Below are positions 17,670 to 26,416 of a stretch of 64,000 nt of DNA, piece by piece. Positions within the stretch are counted from its first letter, which is position 1; each line of letters begins with the position of its first letter. Under the pieces are notes generated by a model. It ran no database searches. It saw only the letters and a program-made list of their open reading frames with translations, and had not been told where the DNA came from. Source of the stretch: DSNY01 sp040752195. GTDB taxonomy: Bacteria; Pseudomonadota; Gammaproteobacteria; Burkholderiales; Burkholderiaceae_F. The translations under genes were made by a program, and so were the position numbers. The stretch lies in assembly GCA_040752195.1 (NCBI GenBank), contig JBFMFC010000013.1, positions 1 through 64,000 on the forward strand, in the 5' to 3' direction.

Positions 17670-18665
17670 ATGGACGATGCCGGACTCGAACAGGCCGCGA
17701 TCCTGCTGATGACCGTCGGCGAGGAGCAGGCCGCCCAGGTCTTCAAGTACCTGTCGCCGAAAGAAGTGCAGAAGCTCGGCGAGACGATGGCGCGCCTGAA
17801 GACCGTGCCGCGCGAGCGCGTCGACGAAGTCATCCGCCACTTCAACAAGGCGAAGGACGAGCAGTACTCGCTGGTCGGCGACACCGACGAGTTCATCAGC
17901 CAGGTGCTCAAGCGCGCGCTCGGCGAAGAGAAGGCGGGCATGCTGCTCGACCGCATCCTGCAGGGACGCGACGTCTCGGGCATCGAAAGCCTGAAGTGGA
18001 TGGACCCGGGATCGATCGCCGAACTGCTGAAGAACGAGCACCCGCAGATCGTCGCCTCGATCCTCGTGCACCTCGAGCGCGATCACGCCTCCGAGGTGCT
18101 CAAGTGCCTGCCCGAGCGGATGCGCAACGACGTGCTGCTGCGCATCGCCACGCTCGACGGCATTCAGCCGCAGGCGCTGCAGGAGCTGAACGAAGTGCTG
18201 TCGAAGGTGCTCGCCGGCAACGAGAAGCTGAGGAAGGCCACGCTCGGCGGCACCAAGGCGACCGCGGAGATCCTCAACTTCCTCGGCAGCCAGATCGAAA
18301 CCGCCGCGATCGAAGCGATCCGCGAACACGATCCCGACCTCGCGCAGATGATCCTCGATCAGATGTTCGTGTTCGAGAACCTGCTGGATCTGGACGACCG
18401 CGCGATCCAGCTCCTGCTGCGCGAGGTGCAGAGCGAGTCGCTGATCGTCGCGCTCAAAGGCGCCGATCCGGCGCTGCGCGAGAAGATCTTCAAGAACATG
18501 TCGAACCGCGCCGCCGAGATGCTGCGCGAAGATCTCGAAGCCAAGGGCCCCGTGCGGCTGTCCGAAGTCGAGGCCGAGCAGCGCGAGATCCTGAAGATCG
18601 TCCGCCGGCTCGCCGACGAAGGGCAGATCCAGATCGGCAGCGGCGGGGACGATCAGTATGTGTAG
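17670..18665 (+). CDS. fliG: Flagellar motor switch protein FliG
   Basis: FliG couples stator torque to the rotor and sits on the MS ring. The 331-residue protein has the N-terminal FliF-binding domain (AAILLMTVGEEQAAQVFKYL), the middle-domain motif EHPQIVASILVHLE, and the C-terminal torque helix region (LLREVQSESLIVALKG) with its charged residues. Length is canonical. Confidence 0.96.
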   Translation: MDDAGLEQAAILLMTVGEEQAAQVFKYLSPKEVQKLGETMARLKTVPRERVDEVIRHFNKAKDEQYSLVGDTDEFISQVLKRALGEEKAGMLLDRILQGRDVSGIESLKWMDPGSIAELLKNEHPQIVASILVHLERDHASEVLKCLPERMRNDVLLRIATLDGIQPQALQELNEVLSKVLAGNEKLRKATLGGTKATAEILNFLGSQIETAAIEAIREHDPDLAQMILDQMFVFENLLDLDDRAIQLLLREVQSESLIVALKGADPALREKIFKNMSNRAAEMLREDLEAKGPVRLSEVEAEQREILKIVRRLADEGQIQIGSGGDDQYV

Positions 18666-18692
18666 CCGCCTTGCGTGGCCGGACCTTTGAAC

Positions 18693-19412
18693 ATGGGCGC
18701 CCCGGAAAAGTCCTTCGGCCGATTCATCCCCAAGGAGCACGTCGGCGACGTGGCGAGTTGGGAATTCCAGCCGCTCGGTGCAGGCAAACCGCCGTCGCGC
18801 ACGGGCGGCGCGCAGCCGCATGCCGCCACCGCGATGATGAGCGAGCGCGACCGGCGCGCGTTCGAGCGCGGCCGCCAGCAGGGCTTCCACGAAGGCCTGC
18901 AGGAGGCGCAGCGGCAGAAGTCGCAGCACGCGCGCCAGCTCGAACGCGTGCTCGCGGAGTTGCGCGGCCGCTTTGCCGAACTCGAATCGAACGCGGCCGA
19001 CGCGCTGCTCGATCTGGCGATCGAGATCGCGCGCCAGGTCGTTCGCCGCGAGATCGAAATCCAGCGCGACGCGGTGCTGCCGGTGGTGCGCGAGGCGGTC
19101 AGCGCGATCGTCGACGAGCAGACGCATCCGCGGGTGCACCTCCACCCCGACGACCTCTGGCTGATCCAGGCCGATCTCGACACCGACGGGCTCTACCAGG
19201 GCTGCCGTTTCGTTCCGGATCCGTCGATCGCGCGCGGCGGCTGCCGCGTCGAAACCGCGCAGAGCGAAGTCGACGCCACACTCGCCACCCGCTGGCGCCG
19301 CGCGCTCGGCGCGCTCGGCGTCGACGCCGGCGAGCTGCCGCCGATCGAAGGCGCGGACGCGCAGCACGCCGACCACGGAGCACCGCCGAGCCCGGCGGAA
19401 CGCGAAGACTGA
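18693..19412 (+). CDS. fliH: Flagellar assembly protein FliH
   Basis: FliH regulates the FliI ATPase and links it to the C ring. The 239-residue product has RAFERGRQQGFHEGLQEAQ (the glycine-spaced helix typical of FliH), then LLDLAIEIARQVVRREIE and the C-terminal domain ending VEATLATRWRR-like (VDATLATRWRRAL). ATG at 18693 is chosen; an in-frame GTG six codons upstream overlaps the spacer after fliG and has no better ribosome site. Confidence 0.92.
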   Translation: MGAPEKSFGRFIPKEHVGDVASWEFQPLGAGKPPSRTGGAQPHAATAMMSERDRRAFERGRQQGFHEGLQEAQRQKSQHARQLERVLAELRGRFAELESNAADALLDLAIEIARQVVRREIEIQRDAVLPVVREAVSAIVDEQTHPRVHLHPDDLWLIQADLDTDGLYQGCRFVPDPSIARGGCRVETAQSEVDATLATRWRRALGALGVDAGELPPIEGADAQHADHGAPPSPAERED

Positions 19413-19446
19413 CGCATCCACCGGCAACGGCGACGAGGCAAGCGCA

Positions 19447-20886
19447 GTGCAAGACACGCCGTCGGCAACCCGCCACCCGCAGCCGAAGCCAGCGCCGTTC
19501 CTGCGCTTTCTCGCGCAGTCGCGCGCGCTCGCGGCTGCCGCCGCCCCGATCGAAGTGCGCGGACGGCTTACGCGCGTGGCGGGGCTGGTGATGGAAGCGG
19601 TGGGGTTGAAGCTGCCGGTCGGCGCGCAAGTGACGGTATTGCAGGACGCGTCGCTGCGCGTCGATGCCGAAGTGGTCGGGTTCAACGGCGAGCGCCTGTT
19701 CCTGATGCCGGCGACCGATCCGTACGGGCTGCGGCCCGGCGCGATGGTCGTGGCGCACGAGTCCGCCGCCGCGCGCCCGCGCCTGCACCGCAACAACCAC
19801 CCGCGCCGGCGCGCCGAGGACCGCACGCGCCATCTGCCGATGGGCGATGCGCTGCTCGGCCGCGTGGTCGACCCGAACGGGCGCCCGCTCGACCGGCTCG
19901 GCGCGCTCGAAGGCGCCGAGCTGCAGCCGCTCGCGCGGCGGCCGATCAACGCGATGGAGCGCGAGCCGGTGCGCAACCCGCTCGACGTCGGCGTGCGCGC
20001 GATCAACGCGCTCGCGACGGTCGGCCGCGGCCAGCGCATGGGGCTGTTCGCCGGCTCGGGTGTGGGCAAGAGCGTGCTGCTCGGCATGATGGCCCGGTAC
20101 ACGAGCGCGGACGTGACCGTCGTCGGGCTGATCGGCGAACGCGGCCGCGAGGTCAAGGAGTTCATCGAGGACATCCTCGGGCCGCAGGGTTTGCGCCGCG
20201 CCGTCGTCGTCGCCGCGCCCGCCGACACGCCGCCGCTGCTGCGCATGCAGGGCGCGGCGTATGCGACCGCGATCGCCGAGCACTATCGCGACCAGGGCAA
20301 GCAGGTGCTGCTGCTGCTCGATTCGCTGACCCGCTACGCGATGGCCGCGCGCGAGATCGCGCTGGCGATCGGCGAGCCGCCGGCGACCAAAGGCTATCCG
20401 CCGTCGGTGTTCGCCAAGCTGCCGCAGCTCGTCGAGCGCGCGGGCAACGCGGCCGCCGGACAAGGCTCGATCACCGCCTTCTACACGGTCCTCACCGAGG
20501 GCGACGATCCGCAGGATCCGGTCGCGGACTCGGCACGCGCGATCCTCGACGGCCACATCGTGCTGTCGCGGCAGCTCGCCGATGCCGGCCACTACCCGGC
20601 GATCGACGTCGAAGCGTCGATCTCGCGCGTGATGACCTCGATCGTCGGGCCCGACCAAATCGAGCTGGCGCGCCGCTTCAAGGCGCTTTATTCGCGCTTT
20701 GCGCGCAACCGCGACTTGCTATCGGTAGGCGCCTACGTACCCGGCAACGACCGCCTGCTCGACGCGGCGATCGCAGCCTACCCGCGCATGGAGGCTTTTC
20801 TGCAGCAGTCGATGAACGAGGCCTCTTCGCTCGCCGAGGCGCACGGCCGGCTGGCAGCGTTGCTCAGCACGGTGGAGATCAAGTGA
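19447..20886 (+). CDS. fliI: Flagellum-specific ATPase FliI
   Basis: FliI is the hexameric ATPase that feeds export substrates to the gate. The 479-residue protein has Walker A GLFAGSGVGKSVLLG, Walker B QVLLLLDSLTRYAMA and the T3SS-ATPase signature KGYPPSVFAKLPQLVERAG. Translation begins at GTG after GACGAGG. A basic insertion RNNHPRRRAEDRTR near residue 115 is longer than in the enteric enzyme. Confidence 0.96.
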   Translation: MQDTPSATRHPQPKPAPFLRFLAQSRALAAAAAPIEVRGRLTRVAGLVMEAVGLKLPVGAQVTVLQDASLRVDAEVVGFNGERLFLMPATDPYGLRPGAMVVAHESAAARPRLHRNNHPRRRAEDRTRHLPMGDALLGRVVDPNGRPLDRLGALEGAELQPLARRPINAMEREPVRNPLDVGVRAINALATVGRGQRMGLFAGSGVGKSVLLGMMARYTSADVTVVGLIGERGREVKEFIEDILGPQGLRRAVVVAAPADTPPLLRMQGAAYATAIAEHYRDQGKQVLLLLDSLTRYAMAAREIALAIGEPPATKGYPPSVFAKLPQLVERAGNAAAGQGSITAFYTVLTEGDDPQDPVADSARAILDGHIVLSRQLADAGHYPAIDVEASISRVMTSIVGPDQIELARRFKALYSRFARNRDLLSVGAYVPGNDRLLDAAIAAYPRMEAFLQQSMNEASSLAEAHGRLAALLSTVEIK

Positions 20887-20974
20887 GGCTGCGGGACTCG
20901 GCCATCGATCCGCCCAGCGTGTCCATCGCCCACATCGATCCGTCCGCTCCCGAATCCTGAATCCGCACACGCCC

Positions 20975-21427
20975 ATGCAGGAAACCAACCTCGCCATGCT
21001 GATCGAACTGGCCGTCACGTCGCGCGACGCGGCGGCGGCGCGGCGCGCGCAGGCGGCAATGGGCCTCGCGCAGGCGCAGGCGCAGCTCGAGTTGCTGCGC
21101 GGCTATGCGCGCGACTACGAGCGGCGCGCGCAGACGACGCTGACGCAGGGCATCGACATGGCGGCGCAGAACAACCTGCGCGCCTTCGCGGCCAAGCTGC
21201 AGCAGGCGATCGATGCGCAGCGGCTCGAGGTGCAGCGGCGCTCGGACGCGCTGGCCGCGGCCGACGAGGAGCTTCGACAGGCGCACAAGCGCGTCAAGAG
21301 CATGCAGGCGCTGGCCGAGCGCCGGCTCGCCGACGCGCGCCAGGCGCTCGCGCGGCACGAACAGAAGGCGCAGGACGAGCTGGCGCAGTCCGGCCGCGAG
21401 CGGCCGCTCGCGGCGTCCAAGTGGTGA
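20975..21427 (+). CDS. fliJ: Flagellar export chaperone FliJ
   Basis: FliJ is a coiled-coil stalk between FliI and FlhA. The 150-residue product is almost wholly helical and rich in Arg, Gln and Ala (RRAQAAMGLAQAQAQLELLR), with SKW at the end. It stands between fliI and fliK, the standard position. The 88-base gap before it contains GATCCG and CCCGAATCC repeats. Confidence 0.88.
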   Translation: MQETNLAMLIELAVTSRDAAAARRAQAAMGLAQAQAQLELLRGYARDYERRAQTTLTQGIDMAAQNNLRAFAAKLQQAIDAQRLEVQRRSDALAAADEELRQAHKRVKSMQALAERRLADARQALARHEQKAQDELAQSGRERPLAASKW

Positions 21428-21440
21428 CCGGGGGTAACCG

Positions 21441-22598
21441 ATGAACGACCTGAACATCGCCGCGCTGCAGACCGCGCGCCCAACCAACGCCGGCGGCCCC
21501 CGCGCGGCGGACTCGCGCAGCGCGGAAGATCCTGCGAGCGCGTTCGACCGAGTGATGGCGCGCGTCGCGCGGCAGGATGCGGACAAGGCGCAGCGGCGTT
21601 GCGCAACGGCCGACGGCGACGAACCGCAGACGGACGACGACGCGGCATCGGCGCCGACCGCCGACGCAGCCGACGGCGGCGCGACCGCGGTCGCCGTCGC
21701 CCAGATCGTCGACCTCGCGACGACGGTCGCGGCAACGGCGGCACCCGCGACCACGACCACGACCGCGGGCGTAGACGCGCAAGCGGCACCGCAGGTTCAA
21801 GACGCGCCGCGCGACGCCGCGCCGGCGACCGCAGCTCGGCCATCGTTCATGCCCGTGCCGGCCGACCCAGCGGATCGCCCGGACGCGCCGATGCAAGCGA
21901 TCGACGTGTCGGGCCGCGATGCGGCCCGGCCGCCACGCACCTCGCCTCGCACCGCGCCCGCGATCGCCGCCGACGCAACGAAGGGCGTGGACCCCGCGGC
22001 AGCGCCGGCCGCAGCCGCCGGTGCGACGATCGAACGCGCGGCCGAGCCCGACGCACAGCGCTTCGAACAGGCGCTCGCCGCGGCGCACACGGCAGCGCGC
22101 GCCGACGCCACACCCGCCGGCAACCCTGCGACGCCGGGCGTTGCGCCGACGGCGCACGCGACGTACACGGTGGCGCACGCGAAGGTCGCGACCCCCGTGT
22201 TGCACCCGGGTTTCGGCGAGGACCTCGCCAACCGCGTCGTCTTCCTCGCGGGCCAGCGCGTGCAGAGCGCGGAGATCGCGTTGACGCCGGCCGATCTCGG
22301 CCCGCTTTCGGTGACGATCGAGATGCGCGGCCACGAAGCACAACTGTTTTTCGGCGCCGCGCACGCGACGACACGCGCGGCGATCGAGGACGCGCTGCCG
22401 CGGCTGCGCGAGATGTTCGCCGGCAGCGGGCTGCAGCTCGCGGATGCGCAGGTCGGCGATCACGCCCGACGCGACTTCGCGCGCCCCCAGCGCAACGCGG
22501 GGGAGCCGATGCGCGCCATCGCCGGCATCAACGTCGTGCCCGATCTGCGCCCGGCGCGGCCGGCACGCCCGGACCGGCTGATCGACGTGGTCGTGTGA
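21441..22598 (+). CDS. fliK: Flagellar hook-length control protein FliK
   Basis: FliK is the exported ruler that sets hook length and signals the FlhB switch. The 385-residue protein has a long Ala/Thr/Asp-rich low-complexity N-terminal part, as ruler proteins do. The compact Flg_hook domain (about 255-345) contains EIALTPADLGPLSVTIEMRG and LREMFAGSGLQLADAQV. It lies 13 bases after fliJ. A second FliK-like gene lies at 3933-5024. Confidence 0.9.
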   Translation: MNDLNIAALQTARPTNAGGPRAADSRSAEDPASAFDRVMARVARQDADKAQRRCATADGDEPQTDDDAASAPTADAADGGATAVAVAQIVDLATTVAATAAPATTTTTAGVDAQAAPQVQDAPRDAAPATAARPSFMPVPADPADRPDAPMQAIDVSGRDAARPPRTSPRTAPAIAADATKGVDPAAAPAAAAGATIERAAEPDAQRFEQALAAAHTAARADATPAGNPATPGVAPTAHATYTVAHAKVATPVLHPGFGEDLANRVVFLAGQRVQSAEIALTPADLGPLSVTIEMRGHEAQLFFGAAHATTRAAIEDALPRLREMFAGSGLQLADAQVGDHARRDFARPQRNAGEPMRAIAGINVVPDLRPARPARPDRLIDVVV

Positions 22599-22730
22599 AA
22601 CGGCGGTTTCAGCGCCCTGCGGTTCACCGACGCGCGGCCGACAACGCGCGCTGCGAGCGGACGAATCCTCGATCCTGAGTCGGCGATCCGCCCTCCCGAT
22701 TCCGGGCGTTTATCGCGGGATCGGGCCCCC

Positions 22731-22758
22731 TCAAGCCCCCGAATAATCGTGCCGAATA
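22731..22758 (+). promoter_or_regulatory. Sigma-28-type promoter of the fliL operon
   Basis: TCAAG, 15 bases, then GCCGAATA, the same two half-sites as the flaG promoter. It predicts a leader of about 48 bases before fliL and would let fliLMNOPQR be transcribed separately from fliFGHIJK. Confidence 0.6.
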
Positions 22759-22813
22759 CGCCGCCCGCCGTTGGGGCCGGCGAGCGCGAACCGCATTCGA
22801 CACGGAGCATTCG

Positions 22814-23311
22814 ATGGCCGACAAGGACGCCAAGGCGGAAGACGCCAAGGCCCCCACGAAGAGCAAGTCCAAGCTGCTGCTGATCGTCGGCGTCGGCGCT
22901 GCGCTGCTCGCCGCGGGCGGTGGCGCCGCCGCCTACCTGCTGATCGGAAAGAAGGACGCAGCGCATGCGGCCGAGCAGAAGGCGCCGCCGAAGAAGGCGC
23001 CGGTGTTCGTCGATCTCGAATCCTTCACGGTCAATCTGAGCGACGAGGACGACAACCGTTTCATGCAGGTCAAGCTCGTCGCGGAGATGCGCGACAACGC
23101 CGCGGGTGAAGTGCTGAAGAACATGATGCCTGCGGTGCGCAGCGAAATCCTGCTGCTGCTCGGCTCCAAGCGCTCGACCGACCTGGCCACGCGCGAAGGC
23201 AAGGAAAAACTCGCGCAGGAGATCATCGCCGCGGCCAACAAGGCGCTCGAACGCACGAGCGCCGAAAAGGGCGTCGAGGCCGTGAACTTCACGCACCTGA
23301 TCATTCAATGA
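22814..23311 (+). CDS. fliL: Flagellar basal body-associated protein FliL
   Basis: FliL supports stator function. The 165-residue protein has a short Lys-rich cytoplasmic start, one membrane helix (LLLIVGVGAALLAAGGGAAA), and a periplasmic stomatin-like domain with FVDLESFTVNLSDEDDNRFMQV. The ending VEAVNFTHLIIQ is typical. It is the first gene of the fliLMNOPQR group. Confidence 0.94.
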   Translation: MADKDAKAEDAKAPTKSKSKLLLIVGVGAALLAAGGGAAAYLLIGKKDAAHAAEQKAPPKKAPVFVDLESFTVNLSDEDDNRFMQVKLVAEMRDNAAGEVLKNMMPAVRSEILLLLGSKRSTDLATREGKEKLAQEIIAAANKALERTSAEKGVEAVNFTHLIIQ

Positions 23312-23374
23312 CGGATCGCGCAACGCGGGCGGCGGACCGCGCAGCGCGCCATCCGCAGCACGAACGGCGAGCAC

Positions 23375-24382
23375 ATGCCTGACCACTTCCTGTCCCAGGA
23401 CGAAGTCGACGCGCTGCTGGAAGGCGTCACCGGCGAGTCGCAGAAGCTCGACAAGGACGACAGCGGCGGCGGCATTCGCGACTACGACATCGCGAACCAG
23501 GAGCGCATCGTCCGCGGGCGCATGCCCACGCTCGAGATCATCAACGAGCGCTTCGCGCGCAACTTGCGGCTCGGGCTGTTCAACTTCATGCGCCGCAGCC
23601 CGGAAGTCGCGGTCGGTCCGGTGCGCGTGATCAAGTATTCGGCTTTCCTGCGCGACATCGTCGTGCCGACCAACATCAATATCGTGTCGGCCGCGCCGCT
23701 GCGCGGCAACGCGCTGCTGATCTTCGATCCGAATCTGGTGTTCGCGGTGATCGACACGCTGTTCGGCGGCACCGGCAAGCTGCACGCGCGCATCGAAGGG
23801 CGCGACTTTTCGCCGACCGAAAGCCGGATCATCCAGCGGCTGGTCGATGTCGCGCTCGCCGAGTACACGAAGGCGTGGAGCGGACTGTTCCGCTTCAACT
23901 TCCAGTACCTGCGCTCGGAGATGCACACGCAGTTCGCCAACATCGCCACGCCGTCGGAGATCGTCGTCGCGACGACCTTCACGATCGAGGTCGGCGAGCA
24001 GAGCGGTGAGGTGCACATCTGCTTCCCGTATTCGACGCTCGAGCCGATCCGCGACATCCTGTACTCGACCGTGCAGGGCGATGCGCACGAGCCCGACCGG
24101 CGCTGGATGCGGCTGCTGACGCAGCAGGTGCAGTCGGCCGACGTCGAGCTGACCGCCGAGCTGGCGCGCACGACGCTGACCGTCCGCGAACTGCTGAAGC
24201 TGCGGGTCGGCGACTTCGTCGAACTCCCGCTGAAGGAGCTGATCCACGCGCACGTCGACGGCGTGCCGGTGATGGAGTGCCGCTTCGGCGCGGTCAACGG
24301 CCACACCGCGATCCGCATCGAAAGACTGCTGAAGTACTCGCACTTCACCGACGGACGATACGTCGAAGGGACCGACCAATGA
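23375..24382 (+). CDS. fliM: Flagellar motor switch protein FliM
   Basis: FliM forms the C-ring wall and binds CheY-P. The CheY-binding peptide is intact at the N-terminus (FLSQDEVDALLEGV). The middle CheC-like domain has NQERIVRGRMPTLEIINERF, and the C-terminal SpoA domain has LRVGDFVELPLK. At 335 residues it is of standard length. Its stop overlaps the fliN start (ATGA). Confidence 0.96.
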   Translation: MPDHFLSQDEVDALLEGVTGESQKLDKDDSGGGIRDYDIANQERIVRGRMPTLEIINERFARNLRLGLFNFMRRSPEVAVGPVRVIKYSAFLRDIVVPTNINIVSAAPLRGNALLIFDPNLVFAVIDTLFGGTGKLHARIEGRDFSPTESRIIQRLVDVALAEYTKAWSGLFRFNFQYLRSEMHTQFANIATPSEIVVATTFTIEVGEQSGEVHICFPYSTLEPIRDILYSTVQGDAHEPDRRWMRLLTQQVQSADVELTAELARTTLTVRELLKLRVGDFVELPLKELIHAHVDGVPVMECRFGAVNGHTAIRIERLLKYSHFTDGRYVEGTDQ

Positions 24383-24801
24383 GCGATCAACTCGACCCCG
24401 CACGGGGCACCGACGACGATTGGGCCGCCGCGCTCGCCGAACAGAAGGCGGCCGACGGCTCAGTCACCGTCGACGCCGCGCAGCCCGCCAACATCTTCCA
24501 GCGCCTCGCGCCGGGCGCCCCCGGCGCGCCCGAAAGCGCGCAGGACATCGACCTGATCCTCGACATCCCCGTCAATCTGACCGTCGAGCTGGGCCGCACG
24601 AAGATCCCGATCAAGCACATCCTGCAGCTCGCGCAGGGCTCGGTGATCGAGCTGGACGCGCTCGCCGGAGAGCCGATGGACGTGCTGGTCAACGGCTGCC
24701 TGATCGCGCAGGGCGAGGTCGTCGTCGTCAACGAAAGGTTCGGCATCCGCCTGACCGACATCGTCACGCCGAGCGAACGGATGCGGAGACTGCACAAATG
24801 A
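24379..24801 (+). CDS. fliN: Flagellar motor switch protein FliN
   Basis: FliN caps the base of the C ring and helps dock FliH. The 140-residue protein ends in a SpoA domain (DIPVNLTVELGRTKIPIKHI, then LAGEPMDVLVNGCLIAQGEV). The start is set by four-base overlap with fliM; it overlaps fliO in the same manner, so fliM, fliN and fliO are translationally coupled. Confidence 0.95.
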   Translation: MSDQLDPARGTDDDWAAALAEQKAADGSVTVDAAQPANIFQRLAPGAPGAPESAQDIDLILDIPVNLTVELGRTKIPIKHILQLAQGSVIELDALAGEPMDVLVNGCLIAQGEVVVVNERFGIRLTDIVTPSERMRRLHK

Positions 24802-25202
24802 GCGTCGGCCGGCGGCCGGTGAACGACGTTCGGGGCGTGTTCGCGGCGTTGGCGCTCGCGAGCGCGCCGGCCTATGCGCAGGTGGCGGCCGAAGGCCCGT
24901 CGCTGCTGCCGATGGTCGTCGCGCTCGTCTTCGTACTGGCGCTGATCCCGCTGGCGATGTGGCTGCTCAAGCGGCTCGGCGGCGCGCAGCCGGCCGGCAG
25001 CGCCGGGCTGCGTGTCGTCGCGCAGCTTGCGCTGGGTCCGCGTGAACGCATCGTCGTCATCGAGGCCGGCGAACGCTGGCTGCTGCTCGGCGTCACCGCT
25101 GCGAGCATCAACCGCGTCGGCTCGCTGCCCAAGGGCGACGCGAGTGCGCTTGCCGGCTCGGCGACATCGTTCGCCTCGCTGATGGCAAGAGTGCAGAAGT
25201 GA
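24798..25202 (+). CDS. fliO: Flagellar biosynthetic protein FliO
   Basis: FliO assists assembly of the FliP ring in the export gate. The 134-residue protein has a leader-like N-terminus (FAALALASAPAYA), one membrane helix (LLPMVVALVFVLALIPLAMW), and a cytoplasmic domain with RVVAQLALGPRERIVVIEAG and WLLLGVTAASI, which is the family core. It overlaps fliN by four bases. Confidence 0.92.
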   Translation: MSVGRRPVNDVRGVFAALALASAPAYAQVAAEGPSLLPMVVALVFVLALIPLAMWLLKRLGGAQPAGSAGLRVVAQLALGPRERIVVIEAGERWLLLGVTAASINRVGSLPKGDASALAGSATSFASLMARVQK

Positions 25203-26038
25203 ACGCACGATCGGAATCCCGCGTGCCCTCCGGTGCGAAAGGGCGGTTCGTCTGCGGCGCGCCGTGGCTCCCCCCTTTGAGAATGGGGGGCCGGGGGGGA
25301 TTTCTCGTCCTCTTCGCGCTGCTGCTCCTGATCGCATCGAGCAACCCCGCCCTCGCCCAGACCAGCCCGATCCAGGTCACTGCGGCGCCCGGCGCCGGCG
25401 GCGGCACCACGTACTCGGTGCCGGTGCAGACGCTGCTCTTTTTCACGCTGCTGACCTTCCTGCCGGCGGTGCTGCTGATGATGACGAGCTTCACGCGCAT
25501 CATCATCGTGCTGTCGCTGCTCCGAATGGCGCTCGGAACGCAGACGACGCCGCCGAACCAGGTGCTGATCGGGCTGGCGCTGTTCCTCACTTTCTTCGTG
25601 ATGGGGCCGACTTTCGACCGCATCCACGACACGGCCTACGTTCCCTACCGCGACCAGAAACTGAACTTCGAGCAGGCGCTCGCGACCGGCTCGGCGCCGA
25701 TGAAGGACTTCATGCTCAAGCACACGCGCGCCAACGATCTGGAGCTGTTCACGCGCATGGGCCGCGTCGAAGGCGCCGACAGCGCCGAGAAACTGCCGCT
25801 GCGCGTCGTGATCCCGGCTTTCGTCACGAGCGAGCTGAAGACCGCGTTCCAGATCGGCTTCATGGTCTTCATCCCGTTCCTGATCATCGACATGGTGGTC
25901 GCCAGCGTGCTGATGTCGATGGGCATGATGATGCTGTCGCCGGTGCTGATCGCGCTGCCTTTCAAGCTGATGCTGTTCGTGCTCGCCGACGGCTGGAACC
26001 TGCTGATCGGTTCGCTGGTCGCGAGCTTCCAGATCTGA
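25199..26038 (+). CDS. fliP: Flagellar export gate protein FliP
   Basis: FliP forms the core of the export gate with FliQ and FliR. Membrane segments and motifs are typical: TSFTRIIIVLSLLRMALGTQ, ALFLTFFVMGPTFDRI and a C-terminal pair including PFLIIDMVVASVLMSMGMMM. A signal peptide (FLVLFALLLLIASSNPALA) precedes the mature part. The start is uncertain. GTG here overlaps the fliO stop and gives 279 residues; ATG at 25283 gives 251, the usual length. Between the two starts lies a C-run/G-run palindrome (25270-25303) translated as LPPLRMGGRGGF, which looks like an inserted intergenic-type repeat. Confidence 0.9.
   Translation: MNARSESRVPSGAKGRFVCGAPWLPPLRMGGRGGFLVLFALLLLIASSNPALAQTSPIQVTAAPGAGGGTTYSVPVQTLLFFTLLTFLPAVLLMMTSFTRIIIVLSLLRMALGTQTTPPNQVLIGLALFLTFFVMGPTFDRIHDTAYVPYRDQKLNFEQALATGSAPMKDFMLKHTRANDLELFTRMGRVEGADSAEKLPLRVVIPAFVTSELKTAFQIGFMVFIPFLIIDMVVASVLMSMGMMMLSPVLIALPFKLMLFVLADGWNLLIGSLVASFQI
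25270..25303 (+). repeat. C6/G6 palindromic REP-like element inside fliP 5' end
   Basis: CCCCCC, nine bases, GGGGGG, CC, then GGGGGGG followed by ATTT. Elements of this CCCCCCTTT/GGGGGG-GGGGGGATTT form are widely seen as dispersed intergenic repeats in proteobacteria and cyanobacteria (recalled, not searched). Here it lies in frame within the coding sequence and supplies one of the two candidate start codons. Confidence 0.6.
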
Positions 26039-26075
26039 GCCAACCGGACCCTGACTCCAAGATCGCCTCCTCCCG

Positions 26076-26345
26076 ATGAATCCCCAATCCGTCATCACCC
26101 TCGGCCAGCAGGCGCTCTACGTGATGCTGATGATCGCCTCGCCGATGCTCGTCGCCGCGCTCGTCGTCGGGCTGATCGTCTCGATCCTGCAGGCGGCCAC
26201 GCAGATCAACGAGATGACGCTGTCGTTCATCCCGAAGCTCGTCGCGATCCTCGCCGCGCTGGTCATCGCCGGCCCCTGGATCATCACGTACTACGTCGAC
26301 TACGTGCGGCGCCTGTTCGAGTCGATCCCGACGGCGATCGGGTGA
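26076..26345 (+). CDS. fliQ: Flagellar export gate protein FliQ
   Basis: A canonical 89-residue FliQ with two membrane hairpin helices (YVMLMIASPMLVAALVVGLI and IPKLVAILAALVIAGPWII). The conserved link SILQAATQINEMTLSF lies between them. Start follows the sequence CTCCTCCCG, with no classical ribosome site, after a 37-base gap from fliP. Confidence 0.95.
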   Translation: MNPQSVITLGQQALYVMLMIASPMLVAALVVGLIVSILQAATQINEMTLSFIPKLVAILAALVIAGPWIITYYVDYVRRLFESIPTAIG

Positions 26346-26416
26346 ACGGCGCTGCGTCGGGCGCGCGCCGCGCCGTGCGATCGCTGCGGACGACGGGTGA
26401 TTGATCCGGGAACGCG

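Noticed and set aside
17664..20246. An 860-codon minus-strand open frame
   Set aside because: It lies antisense to fliG, fliH and fliI and has no recognisable domains, only Arg/Leu/Asp-rich composition.
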